Made by a program: the position numbers and the translations under genes. This document shows positions 10,715 through 21,286 of a DNA stretch of 64,000 nt, piece after piece. How positions within the stretch are numbered: the first letter of the stretch is position 1; each line of letters begins with the position of its first letter. Source of the stretch: Spiroplasma endosymbiont of Lonchoptera lutea (lineage in GTDB: Bacteria; Bacillota_I; Bacilli_A; Mycoplasmatales; Nriv7); assembly GCF_964019715.1 (NCBI RefSeq), contig NZ_OZ026463.1, forward strand, positions 1,128,220-1,192,219, in the 5' to 3' direction. Below the pieces are notes generated by a model. That model saw only the letters and a list, made by a program, of their open reading frames with translations, made no database searches and was not told the DNA's origin.

Positions 10715-11775
10715 CCTGAAATGTAAAATTAAAAAGGACACTTATATAAAAAACAAATTGTGTTAATTCTATAATTAAGAAAAGAAAGGAATTAGCACAA
10801 TGTATAAGTATCTGACTATTGAATCAATAATAGCAATAAAAGAATATAAAAGTTATGGATTTTCTATTCGTAAAATAGCAAAAGCAATTGATTATAGTAA
10901 ATCAACTGTACACAGAGTTTGTAAATTATTAAATCAAAACTTATTACCATTAGAAATATTGAATCAAGTTCAAAAAAATAAACAAAATGCAGGTAGAAAA
11001 TTAATAATTTTAACTTTAACAGAAATTAATACTATCAATCATTTGTTAATTACTAAAAATTATGCTCTTGATATAATTGCTGATTTTTTAAAGAAAAATA
11101 AAATAAAAAATATTTCAACAAAAACTTTATATAACATGTTTAAAACAAATCGAATGGGTTTTGATGAAAAAAATTTATTGAGAAAAGGCAAAAATAAACC
11201 TCATAAACAAAAAGAAACTAGGGGCAGAATTAATAATTGTAAATCTATTCATGAAAGAAATTTAATCATTCCAAATATTAAAAATATACAAGAATTTGGC
11301 CATTTAGAGGGAGATACTATCGTTGGTAAAGATCATAAAAGTTCTATTATTACTTTAGCTGATATATGATCAAAAACCACAATTCCTTTGAAAACTAAAA
11401 ATCATAAAGCAGAAAGTATTACACAAAGTATAATAAAATTTATTTCAAAATTAATACCAGGAACAATTAAAACTATTACTTTTGATCGTGGTAAAGAATT
11501 TAGTAAATGAAAATTAATTGAAAAAAATTGTAATGTTAAAATTTATTTTGCAGATGCCGGAAAACCTTGTCAAAGAGGTTTAAATGAGAACAATAATGGT
11601 ATTTTAAGAAGATATTTACCAAAATCTACTGATTTATCTTCATATAAACAAAAAGACTTAAATTCTATAGCATTTCAAATTAATTCTACACCCAGAAAAT
11701 CATTATCTTATAAAAGACCAATAGATTTAATACAATTATTTTAAAAAACTGTCCCATTTATATTTACAATTCAGG
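10715..11775 (+). mobile_element. IS30-family element, type B (copy B1)
   Basis: A complete type B element bounded by CCTGAAATGTAAAATTAAAA and, inverted, CCTGAATTGTAAATATAAAT. It lies in the cargo slot of P1, with its right end abutting what was the start codon region of the cargo gene. Confidence 0.92.
10800..11744 (+). CDS. IS30-family transposase, type B (copy B1)
   Basis: A 314-residue IS30-family DDE transposase. An amino-terminal helix-turn-helix (YGFSIRKIAKAIDYSKSTVH, residues 20-39) binds the ends. The catalytic domain has GHLEGDTIVG (first Asp), TITFDRGKEF (second Asp) and CQRGLNENNNG (Glu). Trp is encoded by TGA, for example in ADIWSKTT. TATAAT at 10770 lies upstream. The copy is intact. 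Type B copies also occur at 16530, 23920, 49759, 50820, 51189, 56283 and 58001. Confidence 0.95.
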
Positions 11776-12014
11776 TATTAATTAAATCCCTTTCGTGAAT
11801 TTTTACTAATTAATAAAATTTACCAAGTAATCAGCGCCCTTTCTTAAGTTTGTAAAGTTTATATTAATACAAATTAATTATAAACAATTAAATAAGAATT
11901 TCTATAATTTTTTCAGGATATTAAATACTAATTCTAAAAAACATTTTTCATTAAAGAAAAAATAGGCTAACCAAACTTTATTAAAATTACTATCAAGAAG
12001 AAAGGTAATTTATT
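11776..12014. promoter_or_regulatory. P1 intergenic region between cargo slot and transposase
   Basis: The first 45 bases match the leaders of the P2 toxin (44604 onward) and the P3 repeat protein (55950 onward): an AAAGG-type ribosome binding site on the minus strand, then an AT-rich promoter region. The remaining part resembles 44672-44795 of P2. P1 lacks the C12 run found in P2. Promoters for both directions are expected here; none is unambiguous. Confidence 0.55.
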
Positions 12015-13343
12015 ATGCTAAAAATTAATAATAATGTAAAAAACTCAGAAAACAAGCATTGATTTAGTTTATTTACAACCCATAAAAATATGTACACTAA
12101 TAAATGCGAACAATTAGCTAATGAATATGAAAAATTAGATGAATACTTATATAAATATCATTATCGGTTTAAACAAGGTTATAAAATAGTTCATTTTGCA
12201 CCAAGAACAATTATTACAATTTTTGGTGATGTCACTTTTAAACGACGTCGATATAAATATTGAAATCAAAAATCAGGTAAATTTGAATATGTATGTTTAT
12301 TAGATAAAGAAATTGGTTTATTGCCCAAACAACGTATTTATTTTGATGTCCAATTTAAAGTTTTAAGTCTTCTGGGCGATGGCAAACGGTATCGCGATGT
12401 TTTAGATGCTCTAAATCATTGTTATATTTCAAAAGCTAGTATTTCAAATATTTTAAATAAATATGATATTGCTGAATATTTTCAACTCGCAGAAAAAGAA
12501 ACTAAAACTAGAATTGATGTCAAAAATCAGGATTTATACATACAACTAGATGAGACATTTTTAGCGACATTAGATCATAAAGTTAAACAAGACCAAAGAA
12601 TTCGTTTAGTTACTTTTCATACCGGACATAAAGAAAAAAATTACAAAAACGCTCGTAGAGCGTTAGAAAATAAACGGGGTCATTTTCTAATGTTAAAAGT
12701 TGGTAAAAGAATAAATACGATGGATTATCGTGATTTATTAATTAGAGAATTACAAAAATATTATGTGAATATTAATTATGACAGAATAATTGTTTGTGGT
12801 GATGGGGATACTTGAATTAGAGAAATTGCTAATAGTTTTGGTAATGTTAGATATATTTTGGACGGGTACCACGCTATTAAAAAATTAAAACAAACAGCAT
12901 TTAATATTATTTTTGAAAATCGCAAAGTAACACTAAATAGTTGAATTGAATTATATAAGGATGGAAATCATCAAGAATTAATCAGAATCATTCGTAACGT
13001 TGCTAAAAATGAATTAAATAAAGATATTAAAACAAAGTTAAGGAAAGCTAGTAATTATTTCAGTAATAATAAGCACGGCATTCATCATCAAAATTTAGAA
13101 TGAAATATCGGTTGTAGCATTGAAAGTGATATATCGCATTTAGTAAAGCAACAATTAGGATATGGGGCAAAAATATATAATCATAAGAATTTAAATAACT
13201 TATTACATTTAAGAATGACGAATTTAAACAAATTAAATGTATTACATTACATTAATGAAAATATTAATTCAGTGGATAGGCTACAATAAGTTGGACCATA
13301 ATTATATAGACTTCAAAATTATTAAGAAAGAAGGAATATAAAA

Positions 13344-13622
13344 ATGGGAAATAAAACCTCATACTCTGAAGAATTTAAAAAACAAATTGTAATGCTATAC
13401 AAAAATGACAAAAGTGTTATTAATTTAGGGAAAGAATATAATTTACCAAAACCAACTATTTATAGTTGAATTAAAAATTATAATAATTCTGGGTCATTTA
13501 AAGCAAAAGATAATCGCACTGTCGAAGAAAATGAATTAATTTACTTGCGAAAAGAAAACCAACAATTACGAATGGAAAATGACATTTTAAAGCAAGCAGC
13601 ACTGATAATCGGGAAAAAATAA
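13344..13622 (+). CDS. IS3-family OrfA (copy C1)
   Basis: The protein of 92 residues has a helix-turn-helix ([20 protein letters not shown], residues 24-43) and a leucine-zipper-like helix ([20 protein letters not shown]), as in IS150-group OrfA. It ends at an A6 run (13614-13619) where a -1 shift would join it to OrfB. Confidence 0.92.
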
Positions 13623-13654
13623 CAATAATTAATAACAACAAAAATAAATATTCA

Positions 13655-14455
13655 GTGAGGAAAATATGTAAGATTTTAGGTTTACTAAAATCAACATATT
13701 ATTATCAAACTAATAAATGCACCAAGTTTGATGTTAATAATTATGAACAAGAAGTTATCAGTGCATTTAATAAAAGTCGCAAGATTTATGGTGCTCGTAA
13801 AATTAAAGCTGTTTTAATAAGAAAAAATATCATTTTATCACGACGAAAAATCCGATTCATTATGATCAAAAATAATTTGGTTTCTAAATACACCAAGTTA
13901 AAATATTGTAATCATAAAAAAACAGTTAATAATGACGAAATTAATAATGTTTTAAATCGTCAATTTAATGACAAAAAACCAAATGAAGTTGTTGTTAGTG
14001 ATTTAACATATGTTCAAGTTGGCACTAAATGACATTATATTTGTTTATTAATTGACTTGTTTAATCGCGAAGTAATTGGCTATAGTGCTGGACCAAATAA
14101 AACTGCTGAATTAGTTCAACAAGCTTTTCACAAGATAACACGACCATTAAATAAAATAACTTTATTTCATACTGATCGTGGTAATGAGTTTAAAAATAAA
14201 ATTATTGATGAAATTTTAATAACCTTTAAAATTAAAAGATCATTAAGCTCCAAAGGATGCCCATATGATAATGCTGTTGCTGAAGCAACCTACAAAACCT
14301 TTAAAACCGAATTTATTAACGGTAAAAAATTTGCAAACTTAACACAACTAAAATGCGAACTATTTGATTTTGTTAATTGATATAACAATATTCGAATTCA
14401 TGGCAGTTTAAATTATTTAACTCCCGTTGAATTTAGAAAATACCAGTCTACATAA
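13655..14455 (+). CDS. IS3-family OrfB transposase (copy C1)
   Basis: The 266-residue integrase-core domain is shown from a GTG at 13655; the product is probably made as an OrfAB fusion by a -1 shift at the A6 run before the orfA stop, since the frame is open back to that point. DDE residues are seen in VVSDLTYVQ, HTDRGNEF and CPYDNAVAEATYKTFK. Trp codons at 14030 and 14378 are TGA. Confidence 0.92.
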
Positions 14456-14615
14456 AAAGTGTCCTAAAAAGGGTTGCCAATCCACAGAAATAGAAATCAG
14501 AAAAGAAATATATAAAAAGTCATTATGAAATAAATATAATAATAAAAATGATGATAGTTGAATTAATTATAATAAAGGTAATGCTATAACAAATAAATAT
14601 AATAGATTTAAGTAA

Positions 14616-14802
14616 GCAAAAATATTAGTTAAAATTTAATAAAATTAATAATTTTTCATTGTGTAAAAATTCAATAATATGATAAAATGGTAATGAATAA
14701 AAATGACAACAACAAGAAAGGCAGGGTTAGTTTAGTAATTAAATAATATAATTAGCTGATTGTTTTACTTCTTCAAAGCAATACCTAAGAAAACTAAACG
14801 CG
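14616..14802 (+). other. Right end of provirus P1
   Basis: Non-coding viral sequence, nearly identical to 46185-46362 in P2. It ends in CCTAAGAAAACTAAA followed by CGCG and the resumed hydrolase gene. A possible promoter, ATATGATAAAAT, lies near 14676. Confidence 0.75.
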
Positions 14803-15482
14803 ACCATTTTAAGTTTTATATTGATTATTTTCAAAAAATTGGGTATAATTTTTTAGTGTTTGATTTACGATATCATCATAATGAAATCGCTAATAAAAAA
14901 GTAACATTAGGAAGTAATATTAAAGATTTAGTAACAATTATTAATTTATTTAATAGCAAATATCCTCATCAACAAATTTATTTGCTTGGACAGGGATTAG
15001 GTGCTAATATTATATCTTGTCTTAGTAATAAAGTATCGGTTACTGGGATAATATTATTGAATATAATTAGTAATCCTAATTATCTTGATAGTGATTTGAA
15101 AACAAAATTTATTTCGTTGTATGGTTTTTGATTTGATCGTAATGTTAAATTACCAGTTGTTTTGGTGGAGAAATTAATTAGTAAGAATAAAACTTATCAG
15201 TTACAAATTAAGAAATATTTTGAAAATAAGCCGTTTTTATTATGATATCGGTTACAAATGAACTCTTTAATTAATAAATCGTATTGAAAACTTAAAAATT
15301 CAAATAAAAAAGTTTTATTATTACAAAGTAATAATCATCCGTTTAGTAATCAAAAAAAAATTAAAAAGTTAATGGGGGCTCATTTACTATATTTCATTGA
15401 TGATGCGCATGATTTACTATGAAGTAAAAACTATGAGCAATATTGTAAAATGATTCATCAATGAATTGAGAATAGTAGTTAA
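14803..15482 (+). pseudogene. Alpha/beta hydrolase, carboxy-terminal part (split by provirus P1)
   Basis: This is the continuation of 3561-3840. The frame is also open a little upstream, into viral sequence, but the host gene resumes at DHFKFYIDYF. The nucleophile-elbow region reads LLGQGLGAN, so the usual GxSxG has Gly where the catalytic Ser should be, and a late His is present in DDAHDLLW. The protein may have been catalytically inactive even before the split. It ends 17 bases before guaC, and the intact gene was probably cotranscribed with ymdB upstream. Confidence 0.85.
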
Positions 15483-15499
15483 TGTTTAAGGAGAAAAGT

Positions 15500-16459
15500 A
15501 TGAAAAGAGAATATTATAATTTTGAAAATATTCGGTTATTACCTAAAAAATGTATTGTTGAATCAAGGAAAGACTGTGATGCCAGTGTGCAGTTAGGTAA
15601 CTTTAAATTTAAGTTACCAATTGTTCCTGCTAATATGACAACAGTTATTAGTGAAACAATGGCATTATTTTTAGCTAAAAATAATTATTTTTACATTATG
15701 CATCGTTTTGAGTTTGATAATGTGGCTTTTGTTGCTAAAATGAAAGCCCAAAATCTTTATAGTTCGATTAGTTTGGGAATTAAATTAGAGGATTATAATG
15801 TCATTGATGAATTGAAAGCAAAAAATTTAATTCCTGATTTTATTACTATTGATATTGCTCATGGACATTCGCAATATATGGAAAAGATGCTTAAATACAT
15901 TAAAATTCATTTACCACAAACATTTGTTATTGCGGGAAATATTGCTACGGTTGAAGCAGCACAAGATTTAGTTTCTTGAGGAGCTGATTGTGTTAAAGTT
16001 GGTATTGGTCCGGGAAAAGTTTGTACGACAAAGTTAAAGACTGGTTTTGGCACCGCTGGATGACAACCCAAAGCTTGTTTAGACATTTTTAATACGATTA
16101 AACAACCAATTATTTTAGATGGTGGTTTACGCGAACATGGTGATATTGCTAAAGCGATTAGATTTGGGGCAACAATTTGTATGGTGGGAGCGATATTAGC
16201 AGGATTGGAAGAATCACCAGGGAAAACTGTCCAAGTTGATGGTCAATTTTTGAAAGAATATTATGGTTCAGCTAGTGCCTTTAATAAAAAAAATACTGAT
16301 AATATTGAAGGCAAGAGAATTTTTGTTCCGATTGAAGGAAATATTGCTTCAAAGTTAAGAGAAATTAATCAGGATTTACAATCAGCAATTTCATATTCGG
16401 GAGGCAATAAACTTTTTGATTTAAGAACCGTTGATTATGTTTTATTAGTTAGTGAATAA
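15500..16459 (+). CDS. guaC: GMP reductase GuaC
   Basis: GMP reductase converts GMP to IMP with NADPH in purine salvage. The 319-residue protein has the IMPDH/GMPR barrel: the catalytic loop [10 protein letters not shown] with Cys near residue 175, the phosphate site [13 protein letters not shown] near 212, and ANMTTV near the amino end. No CBS domain is present and the length suits GuaC type 2. ATG 15500 follows TAAGGAGAAAAGT; an upstream in-frame ATG at 15482 lacks a binding site. A terminator follows. Confidence 0.95.
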
Positions 16460-16460
16460 A

Positions 16461-16496
16461 AAAATGTCATTTTTAAATAAATGACATTTTTTCTTT
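16461..16496 (+). terminator. guaC terminator
   Basis: The stem AAAATGTCATTT/AAATGACATTTT with a 6-base loop is followed by TTCTTTT, 1 base after the guaC stop. Confidence 0.88.
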
Positions 16497-16529
16497 TAAA
16501 TGAAAGATGTTTTACTAAATCTTATGTTA

Positions 16530-17208
16530 CCTGAAATGTAAAATTAAAAAGGACACTTATATAAAAAACAAATTGTGTTAATTCTATAATTAAGAAAAGA
16601 AAGGAATTAGCACAATGTATAAGTATCTGACTATTGAATCAATAATAGCAATAAAAGAATATAAAAGTTATGGATTTTCTATTCGTAAAATAGCAAAAGC
16701 AATTGATTATAGTAAATCAACTGTACACAGAGTTTGTAAATTATTAAATCAAAACTTATTACCATTAGAAATATTGAATCAAGTTCAAAAAAATAAACAA
16801 AATGCAGGTAGAAAATTAATAATTTTAACTTTAACAGAAATTAATACTATCAATCATTTGTTAATTACTAAAAATTATGCTCTTGATATAATTGCTGATT
16901 TTTTAAAGAAAAATAAAATAAAAAATATTTCAACAAAAACTTTATATAACATGTTTAAAACAAATCGAATGGGTTTTGATGAAAAAAATTTATTGAGAAA
17001 AGGCAAAAATAAACCTCATAAACAAAAAGAAACTAGGGGCAGAATTAATAATTGTAAATCTATTCATGAAAGAAATTTAATCATTCCAAATATTAAAATA
17101 TACAAGAATTTGGCCATTTAGAGGGAGATACTATCGTTGGTAAAGATCATAAAAGTTCTATTATTACTTTAGCTGATATATGATCAAAAACCACAATTCC
17201 TTTGAAAA
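16530..17208 (+). mobile_element. IS30-family element, type B, truncated (copy B2)
   Basis: The left end and about 680 bases are present; the 3' third is gone. It is cut at 17208 by a short left end of another type B copy, followed by a type A element. Confidence 0.9.
16615..17208 (+). pseudogene. IS30 transposase type B, truncated and frameshifted (copy B2)
   Basis: It is identical to other type B transposases up to PNIK, where one A is missing from a run of five (near 17095), shifting the frame to an early stop at 17121. The original frame could be followed to 17208, where the copy ends. It lacks two of the three catalytic acidic residues. Confidence 0.9.
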
Positions 17209-17239
17209 CCTGAAATATAAAATTAAAAAGGACACTTAT
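17209..17239 (+). mobile_element. 31-bp left end of a type B IS30 element
   Basis: The sequence from CCTGAAATATAAAATT to GACACTTAT is the type B terminus with one base change. It is stranded between truncated copy B2 and complete copy A1 and records two successive insertions at this point. Confidence 0.85.
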
Positions 17240-18316
17240 GCTGAATTATACTTGTAAGTGCAAGTAAATAAAATTGCAAAAGATTTCATATAAAAATTTC
17301 ATGATGCTAAGTTTATTTTAGAAAAAGTAAATTTAAGGAGTTTTTATATGGGATACAAACATCTTGGCATAGATGAAAGAATTTATATTGAGAATCAATT
17401 GAAATTTAAAGTAAAAATTAGTGAAATAGCTAAAAATCTTAATCGAAGTATTAGTACTATTAATCGAGAAGTTAATAGAAATAAAGATAATAATCATTAT
17501 TTTTCATTAATTGCACAAAATAAAGCAGAAAATAGAAAACAATTACATGTTTATTTTCATAAATTTAAAAATAGAGAATTAGTAAAATATGTACAACAAA
17601 AATTATTATTAGGTTGATCGCCTGAACAAATTTATGGCAGAATTAAAAATTTTCATCAAGAATGAATTATTAGTTTTAAAACAATTTACAATTGAATTTA
17701 TTCTGGATTACTTGAAAAGGTTACTAGTAAAAATTTAAGAAGAAAAGGTAAGAAACGAAAATCTCAAGAAAATCGGGGTAAATTTAATGGTAAATCCATT
17801 AAAGAACGAAATGTTAATAATCGCATAACTCTTGGCCATTGAGAAGGTGATACTGTAGTATCATCACGAGGTAAAAGTAAATCATGTTTAATAACTTTAG
17901 TTGAAAGAACATCAAGATTTACTTTAGCAATATTAGTTGAAAATAGAACTACTAAAGTTATTAACAAAAATATTAGTCATTATTTATCAATTCTTCCAAA
18001 TAATCTTGTTAAGACTATAACATTTGATAGGGGTAAAGAATTTGCTAATTGACAACAACTTGAAAAAAATTTAAATGTGAAAATTTATTTTGCTGATGCA
18101 TATTCACCTTGACAAAAAGGTACTAATGAAAATACTAATGGTTTAATTAGAGAAAAATTTCCTAAAAAATTTAATTTTTCAAACACTACTAAAAATGCAG
18201 TTCATAAATTTATATTGTCTTTAAACCAAAGACCAAGAAAAATACTAAATTATTTTTCGCCAATCGAATATTTGGTTAGAAAAATAATTTAGTTGCACTT
18301 AACTTTACAATTTGGC
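17240..18316 (+). mobile_element. IS30-family element, type A (copy A1)
   Basis: A complete element from GCTGAATTATACTTG to TACAATTTGGCA. Its right end abuts a toxin gene fragment, which an inverted type A copy (19459-20536) bounds on the other side. Confidence 0.92.
17348..18292 (+). CDS. IS30-family transposase, type A (copy A1)
   Basis: A 314-residue IS30-family DDE transposase, distinct from type B. The helix-turn-helix is VKISEIAKNLNRSISTINRE (residues 22-41). Catalytic motifs are GHWEGDTVVSS, TITFDRGKEF and QKGTNENTNGLIRE. TGA serves as Trp at several points (GWSPEQIYG, NWIYSG). The start follows TTAAGGAGTTTTTAT. Other type A copies are at 19459, 22781, 26375 and 27453, with an end at 1. 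Confidence 0.95.
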
Positions 18317-19458
18317 ATTTTTTCAAAATTATTTTTATTTATAAATTCATTTAGTCCAAGTTCATTAATTCTTGAATTAATTTTATTAATTGTTTCTAGT
18401 TCTTTATATTCTAGATTTATAATTTTTTGATTTTCTTTAATTTTTTCAAAAATATCAATATTTATTTCACTATTTATTTTACCTTTAATTGATTTTTTAT
18501 TGTTTTTTGTTTTAATTAATAAAGTATCTATTTTTTTATAATATTTTCCCAAAAAATGATTATTTTTAATATGTTCTTTAACATTTTCAATTATTTTTAT
18601 TTCACATTTTAGTATTTTAATAAGTATTAATAATTTAGTAAACCTTTGTGAAAAAAAATAATCATTATCAGAAATATTTGCATTTTTTTGATCATTAAAT
18701 AGCGCACCTTGTTCTGGAACGAGATCACTTAAATAAAGTTCTTTAAATGTTTTAATATCAGTATCTTCTAATTCTATTAAAATTTTATTAAATATTTCTT
18801 TATTTTTATAAAAAAAATCACCAACATCAATTAAATCAGTTAATTCTTTGAAAATTTCTTTTCTTTTTTCTTCTACATATTTACTTGATGCTATTCATCC
18901 ACCTATTAATAATTGTTCAGAATAATCTTTTCAATGAATTTTATCATCATTTGTAGAATTAATTTACCATTTTTTTCATAATTAAAAAATTTAAGATAAG
19001 AACCAAAACGCATAGACTCACTAGTTATAAAAATCATTTGTACTAAATCATTTTTTGTGGTTTGATTTTGTCTGTTATCATTATTAACTTTTGATAAATT
19101 TGAAATTGCATTATTTAAATTACTTTGAGAAATAATAATATTTTGATTAATAGCATTTAAACCTTGTTTTGAGTATGCTCCTGTATAAAATAAATTAATT
19201 TTTTGACAATTATATTTTTCTACTATTTTTTTATTTATTGATTTTATTTTTATTTCATCGGTTTTTAAACTTTTACCACATAAATTACTAATTTTTTTAT
19301 TTAAATAATTTAGTTCATTATTATAATTTAATTTTTTATTATTTTTTTCTTTTTCTTTAAGTGAGATAATTTCATTTTTTTGTTGTAAATATTCTTTTAC
19401 TTTTTCTTCATTAAATAAAAGTTTATTTTCTTTTAAAATATTTAATTTTTCTTTTAAA
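18317..19458 (-). pseudogene. Fragment of a second Ank-OTU-type toxin (coiled-coil region)
   Basis: This minus-strand fragment between inverted IS30-A copies is homologous to the coiled-coil region of the P2 toxin (about 42700-43660). Shared landmarks are KYNCQK followed by YTGAYS, NLNNAISNLS, DLVQMIFITSES and HWKDYSEQL. It begins and ends inside the IS ends, so neither terminus of the protein is present. The frame changes near 18966, where one A appears lost from a run of A. No OTU or ankyrin part remains. It probably comes from another provirus cargo gene. Confidence 0.82.
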
Positions 19459-20536
19459 TGCCAAATTGTAAAGTTAAGTGCAACTAAATTATTTTTCTAA
19501 CCAAATATTCGATTGGCGAAAGATAATTTAGTATTTTTCTTGGTCTTTGGTTTAAAGACAATATAAATTTATGAACTGCATTTTTAGTAGTGTTTGAAAA
19601 ATTAAATTTTTTAGGAAATTTTTCTCTAATTAAACCATTAGTATTTTCATTAGTACCTCTTTGTCAAGGTGAATATGCATCAGCAAAATAAATTTTCACA
19701 TTTAAATTTTTTTCAAGTTGTTGTCAATTAGCAAATTCTTTACCCCTATCAAATGTTATAGTCTTAACAAGATTATTTGGAAGAATTGATAAATAATGAC
19801 TAATATTTTTGTTAATAACTTTAGTAGTTCTATTTTCAACTAATATTACTAAAGTAAATCTTGATGTTCTTTCAACTAAAGTTATTAAACATGATTTACT
19901 TTTACCTCGTGATGATACTACAGTATCACCTTCTCAATGGCCAAGAGTTATGCGATTATTAACATTTCGTTCTTTAATGGATTTACCATTAAATTTACCC
20001 CGATTTTCTTGAGATTTTCGTTTCTTACCTTTTCTTCTTAAATTTTTACTAGTAACCTTTTCAAGTAATCCAGAATAAATTCAATTGTAAACTGTTTTAA
20101 AACTAATAATTCATTCTTGATGAAAATTTTTAATTCTGCCATAAATTTGTTCAGGCGATCAACCTAATAATAATTTTTGTTGTACATATTTTACTAATTC
20201 TCTATTTTTAAATTTATGAAAATAAACATGTAATTGTTTTCTATTTTCTGCTTTATTTTGTGCAATTAATGAAAAATAATGATTATTATCTTTATTTCTA
20301 TTAACTTCTCGATTAATAGTACTAATACTTCGATTAAGATTTTTAGCTATTTCACTAATTTTTACTTTAAATTTCAATTGATTCTCAATATAAATTCTTT
20401 CATCTATGCCAAGATGTTTGTATCCCATATAAAAACTCCTTAAATTTACTTTTTCTAAAATAAACTTAGCATCATGAAATTTTTATATAAAATCTTTTGC
20501 AATTTTATTTACTTGCACTTACAAGTATAATTCAGC
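19459..20536 (-). mobile_element. IS30-family element, type A (copy A2)
   Basis: A complete copy, inverted relative to A1, so that the right ends of both face the toxin fragment. This makes a composite-transposon-like unit from 17240 to 20536. Confidence 0.92.
19484..20428 (-). CDS. IS30-family transposase, type A (copy A2)
   Basis: An apparently intact 314-residue copy with the same motifs as copy A1, differing by a few bases. Confidence 0.94.
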
Positions 20537-20587
20537 TTTAAGCACTAACATCAAATTACTTTTGTTAATTTTACAATCAGAACAATT

Positions 20588-21268
20588 TTACAAAAAAACT
20601 TGTTTTAAAATCTGCTGACAAACTTTAAAATTAGGACAAAATTGCACCACTAATTTTCAAAATGCTTGACTATGATTAGGCTCTCATAAATGTACTAACT
20701 CGTGAATAATAACATAGTCAATAACCTCAAAATTAAAATGCATAATTTTGGAATTTAGAACAATTTTTTGCTTGTTAAAATGACAAACACCTCATTTACT
20801 ACGCATCACTCTAAACTTAAGTTGTTGATAGCTTAAATTCATTGTTTTAGCAAGTAATGCCACTCGGGAACTCAAATATAATTCAGCTTGCTTACTAAGA
20901 AATTTATTAAAATTTTTCACAAGTTGCTTTTCATCATTGCCTTTTAAATTAACAACAACAGTTGTTGCGACAAAAATAACTTTATTGTTATTAGCAAAAT
21001 AATTAATTTGCACCTCATATTTCTTATCTAAGAAATAAACAAAATATGGTTTTTGATGCAAATTAATTAAAATCTTTGAGGATTTATTAATAATTTTCTG
21101 TAATTTTTTTCAATTACTAATAAGAAAATCCTCAATATATTGTTCTTTCATTCCTAAGGGGGCATTGACAATAATATCCGATGAATAATATCTTACTGAT
21201 AATCTTTTACCTTGTTGCAAATAATAATCCAACGCTACATTTTCATAAACTAATTGCTTTTTAAGCAT
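20588..21268 (-). CDS. YgjP/M48-like metallopeptidase
   Basis: The 226-residue protein carries the zinc motif IIHELVHLWEPNHSQAFW near residues 184-201 (HExxH with a downstream His), as in the YgjP-like/DUF45 metal-dependent family. Preceding motifs LKFRVMRSKWGVCHF and KIVLNSKIMHF match the family pattern. No signal peptide is seen, so it is probably cytoplasmic. The substrate is unknown. The stop is 51 bases from IS30-A2. It follows the YwaF-like gene on the same strand with an 18-base gap. Confidence 0.85.
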
Positions 21269-21286
21269 CTAATAACCATCCTCATA

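Larger units (their letters stand above)
13273..14484 (+). mobile_element. IS3-family (IS150-like) element, copy C1
   Basis: The element is 1212 bp, with ends TGGATAGGCTAC and, inverted, TGGATTGGCAACCC. CAG is repeated on both sides. It carries overlapping-type orfA and orfB and lies in the viral transposase of P1. Confidence 0.93.
12015..14615 (+). pseudogene. UPF0236/ISLre2-type viral transposase, interrupted by an IS3 element
   Basis: The reading frame is open from 12015 to 13272, is interrupted by the IS3-type element 13273-14484, and resumes to the stop at 14613-14615. The intact P2 homologue (44796-46184, 462 residues) shows the complete form. The family is that of Mycoplasma ICE transposase-like proteins (Mbov_0401-like, ISLre2/UPF0236), with LDETFLAT and CGDGDTWI as likely acidic catalytic motifs. 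It occupies the position of the integration transposase next to the right viral end. A 3-bp CAG duplication marks the IS insertion. Confidence 0.85.
3840..14798 (+). mobile_element. Integrated plectrovirus P1 (SpV1 type), with IS insertions
   Basis: This is a block of about 11 kb, including two insertion sequences of 1.1 and 1.2 kb. It holds a leader, small membrane and basic proteins, major coat protein, Zot-like ATPase, adsorption protein, lipoprotein, cargo remnant and transposase, in the same order as P2. The left end begins TAAAGTTTTGTTAGG and the right end is CCTAAGAAAACTAAA, an imperfect inverted repeat. CGC flanks both ends. It lies inside a hydrolase gene. Its transposase is interrupted by an IS3-type element and its cargo by IS30-B, so it is probably a defective provirus, although the virion genes look intact. 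Confidence 0.88.

Noticed and set aside
3840..14798. Interpretation of P1 as a chromosomal gene cluster rather than a virus
   Set aside because: The coat protein, Zot-like protein and adsorption protein in this order, a second copy with the same ends at 31676-46358, and the split host gene show an integrated virus.
19809..20012. Recurrent 67-codon frame opposite each type A transposase (also 17764, 23131, 26899)
   Set aside because: It recurs just because the IS recurs; it is antisense to the catalytic domain and has no ribosome binding site.
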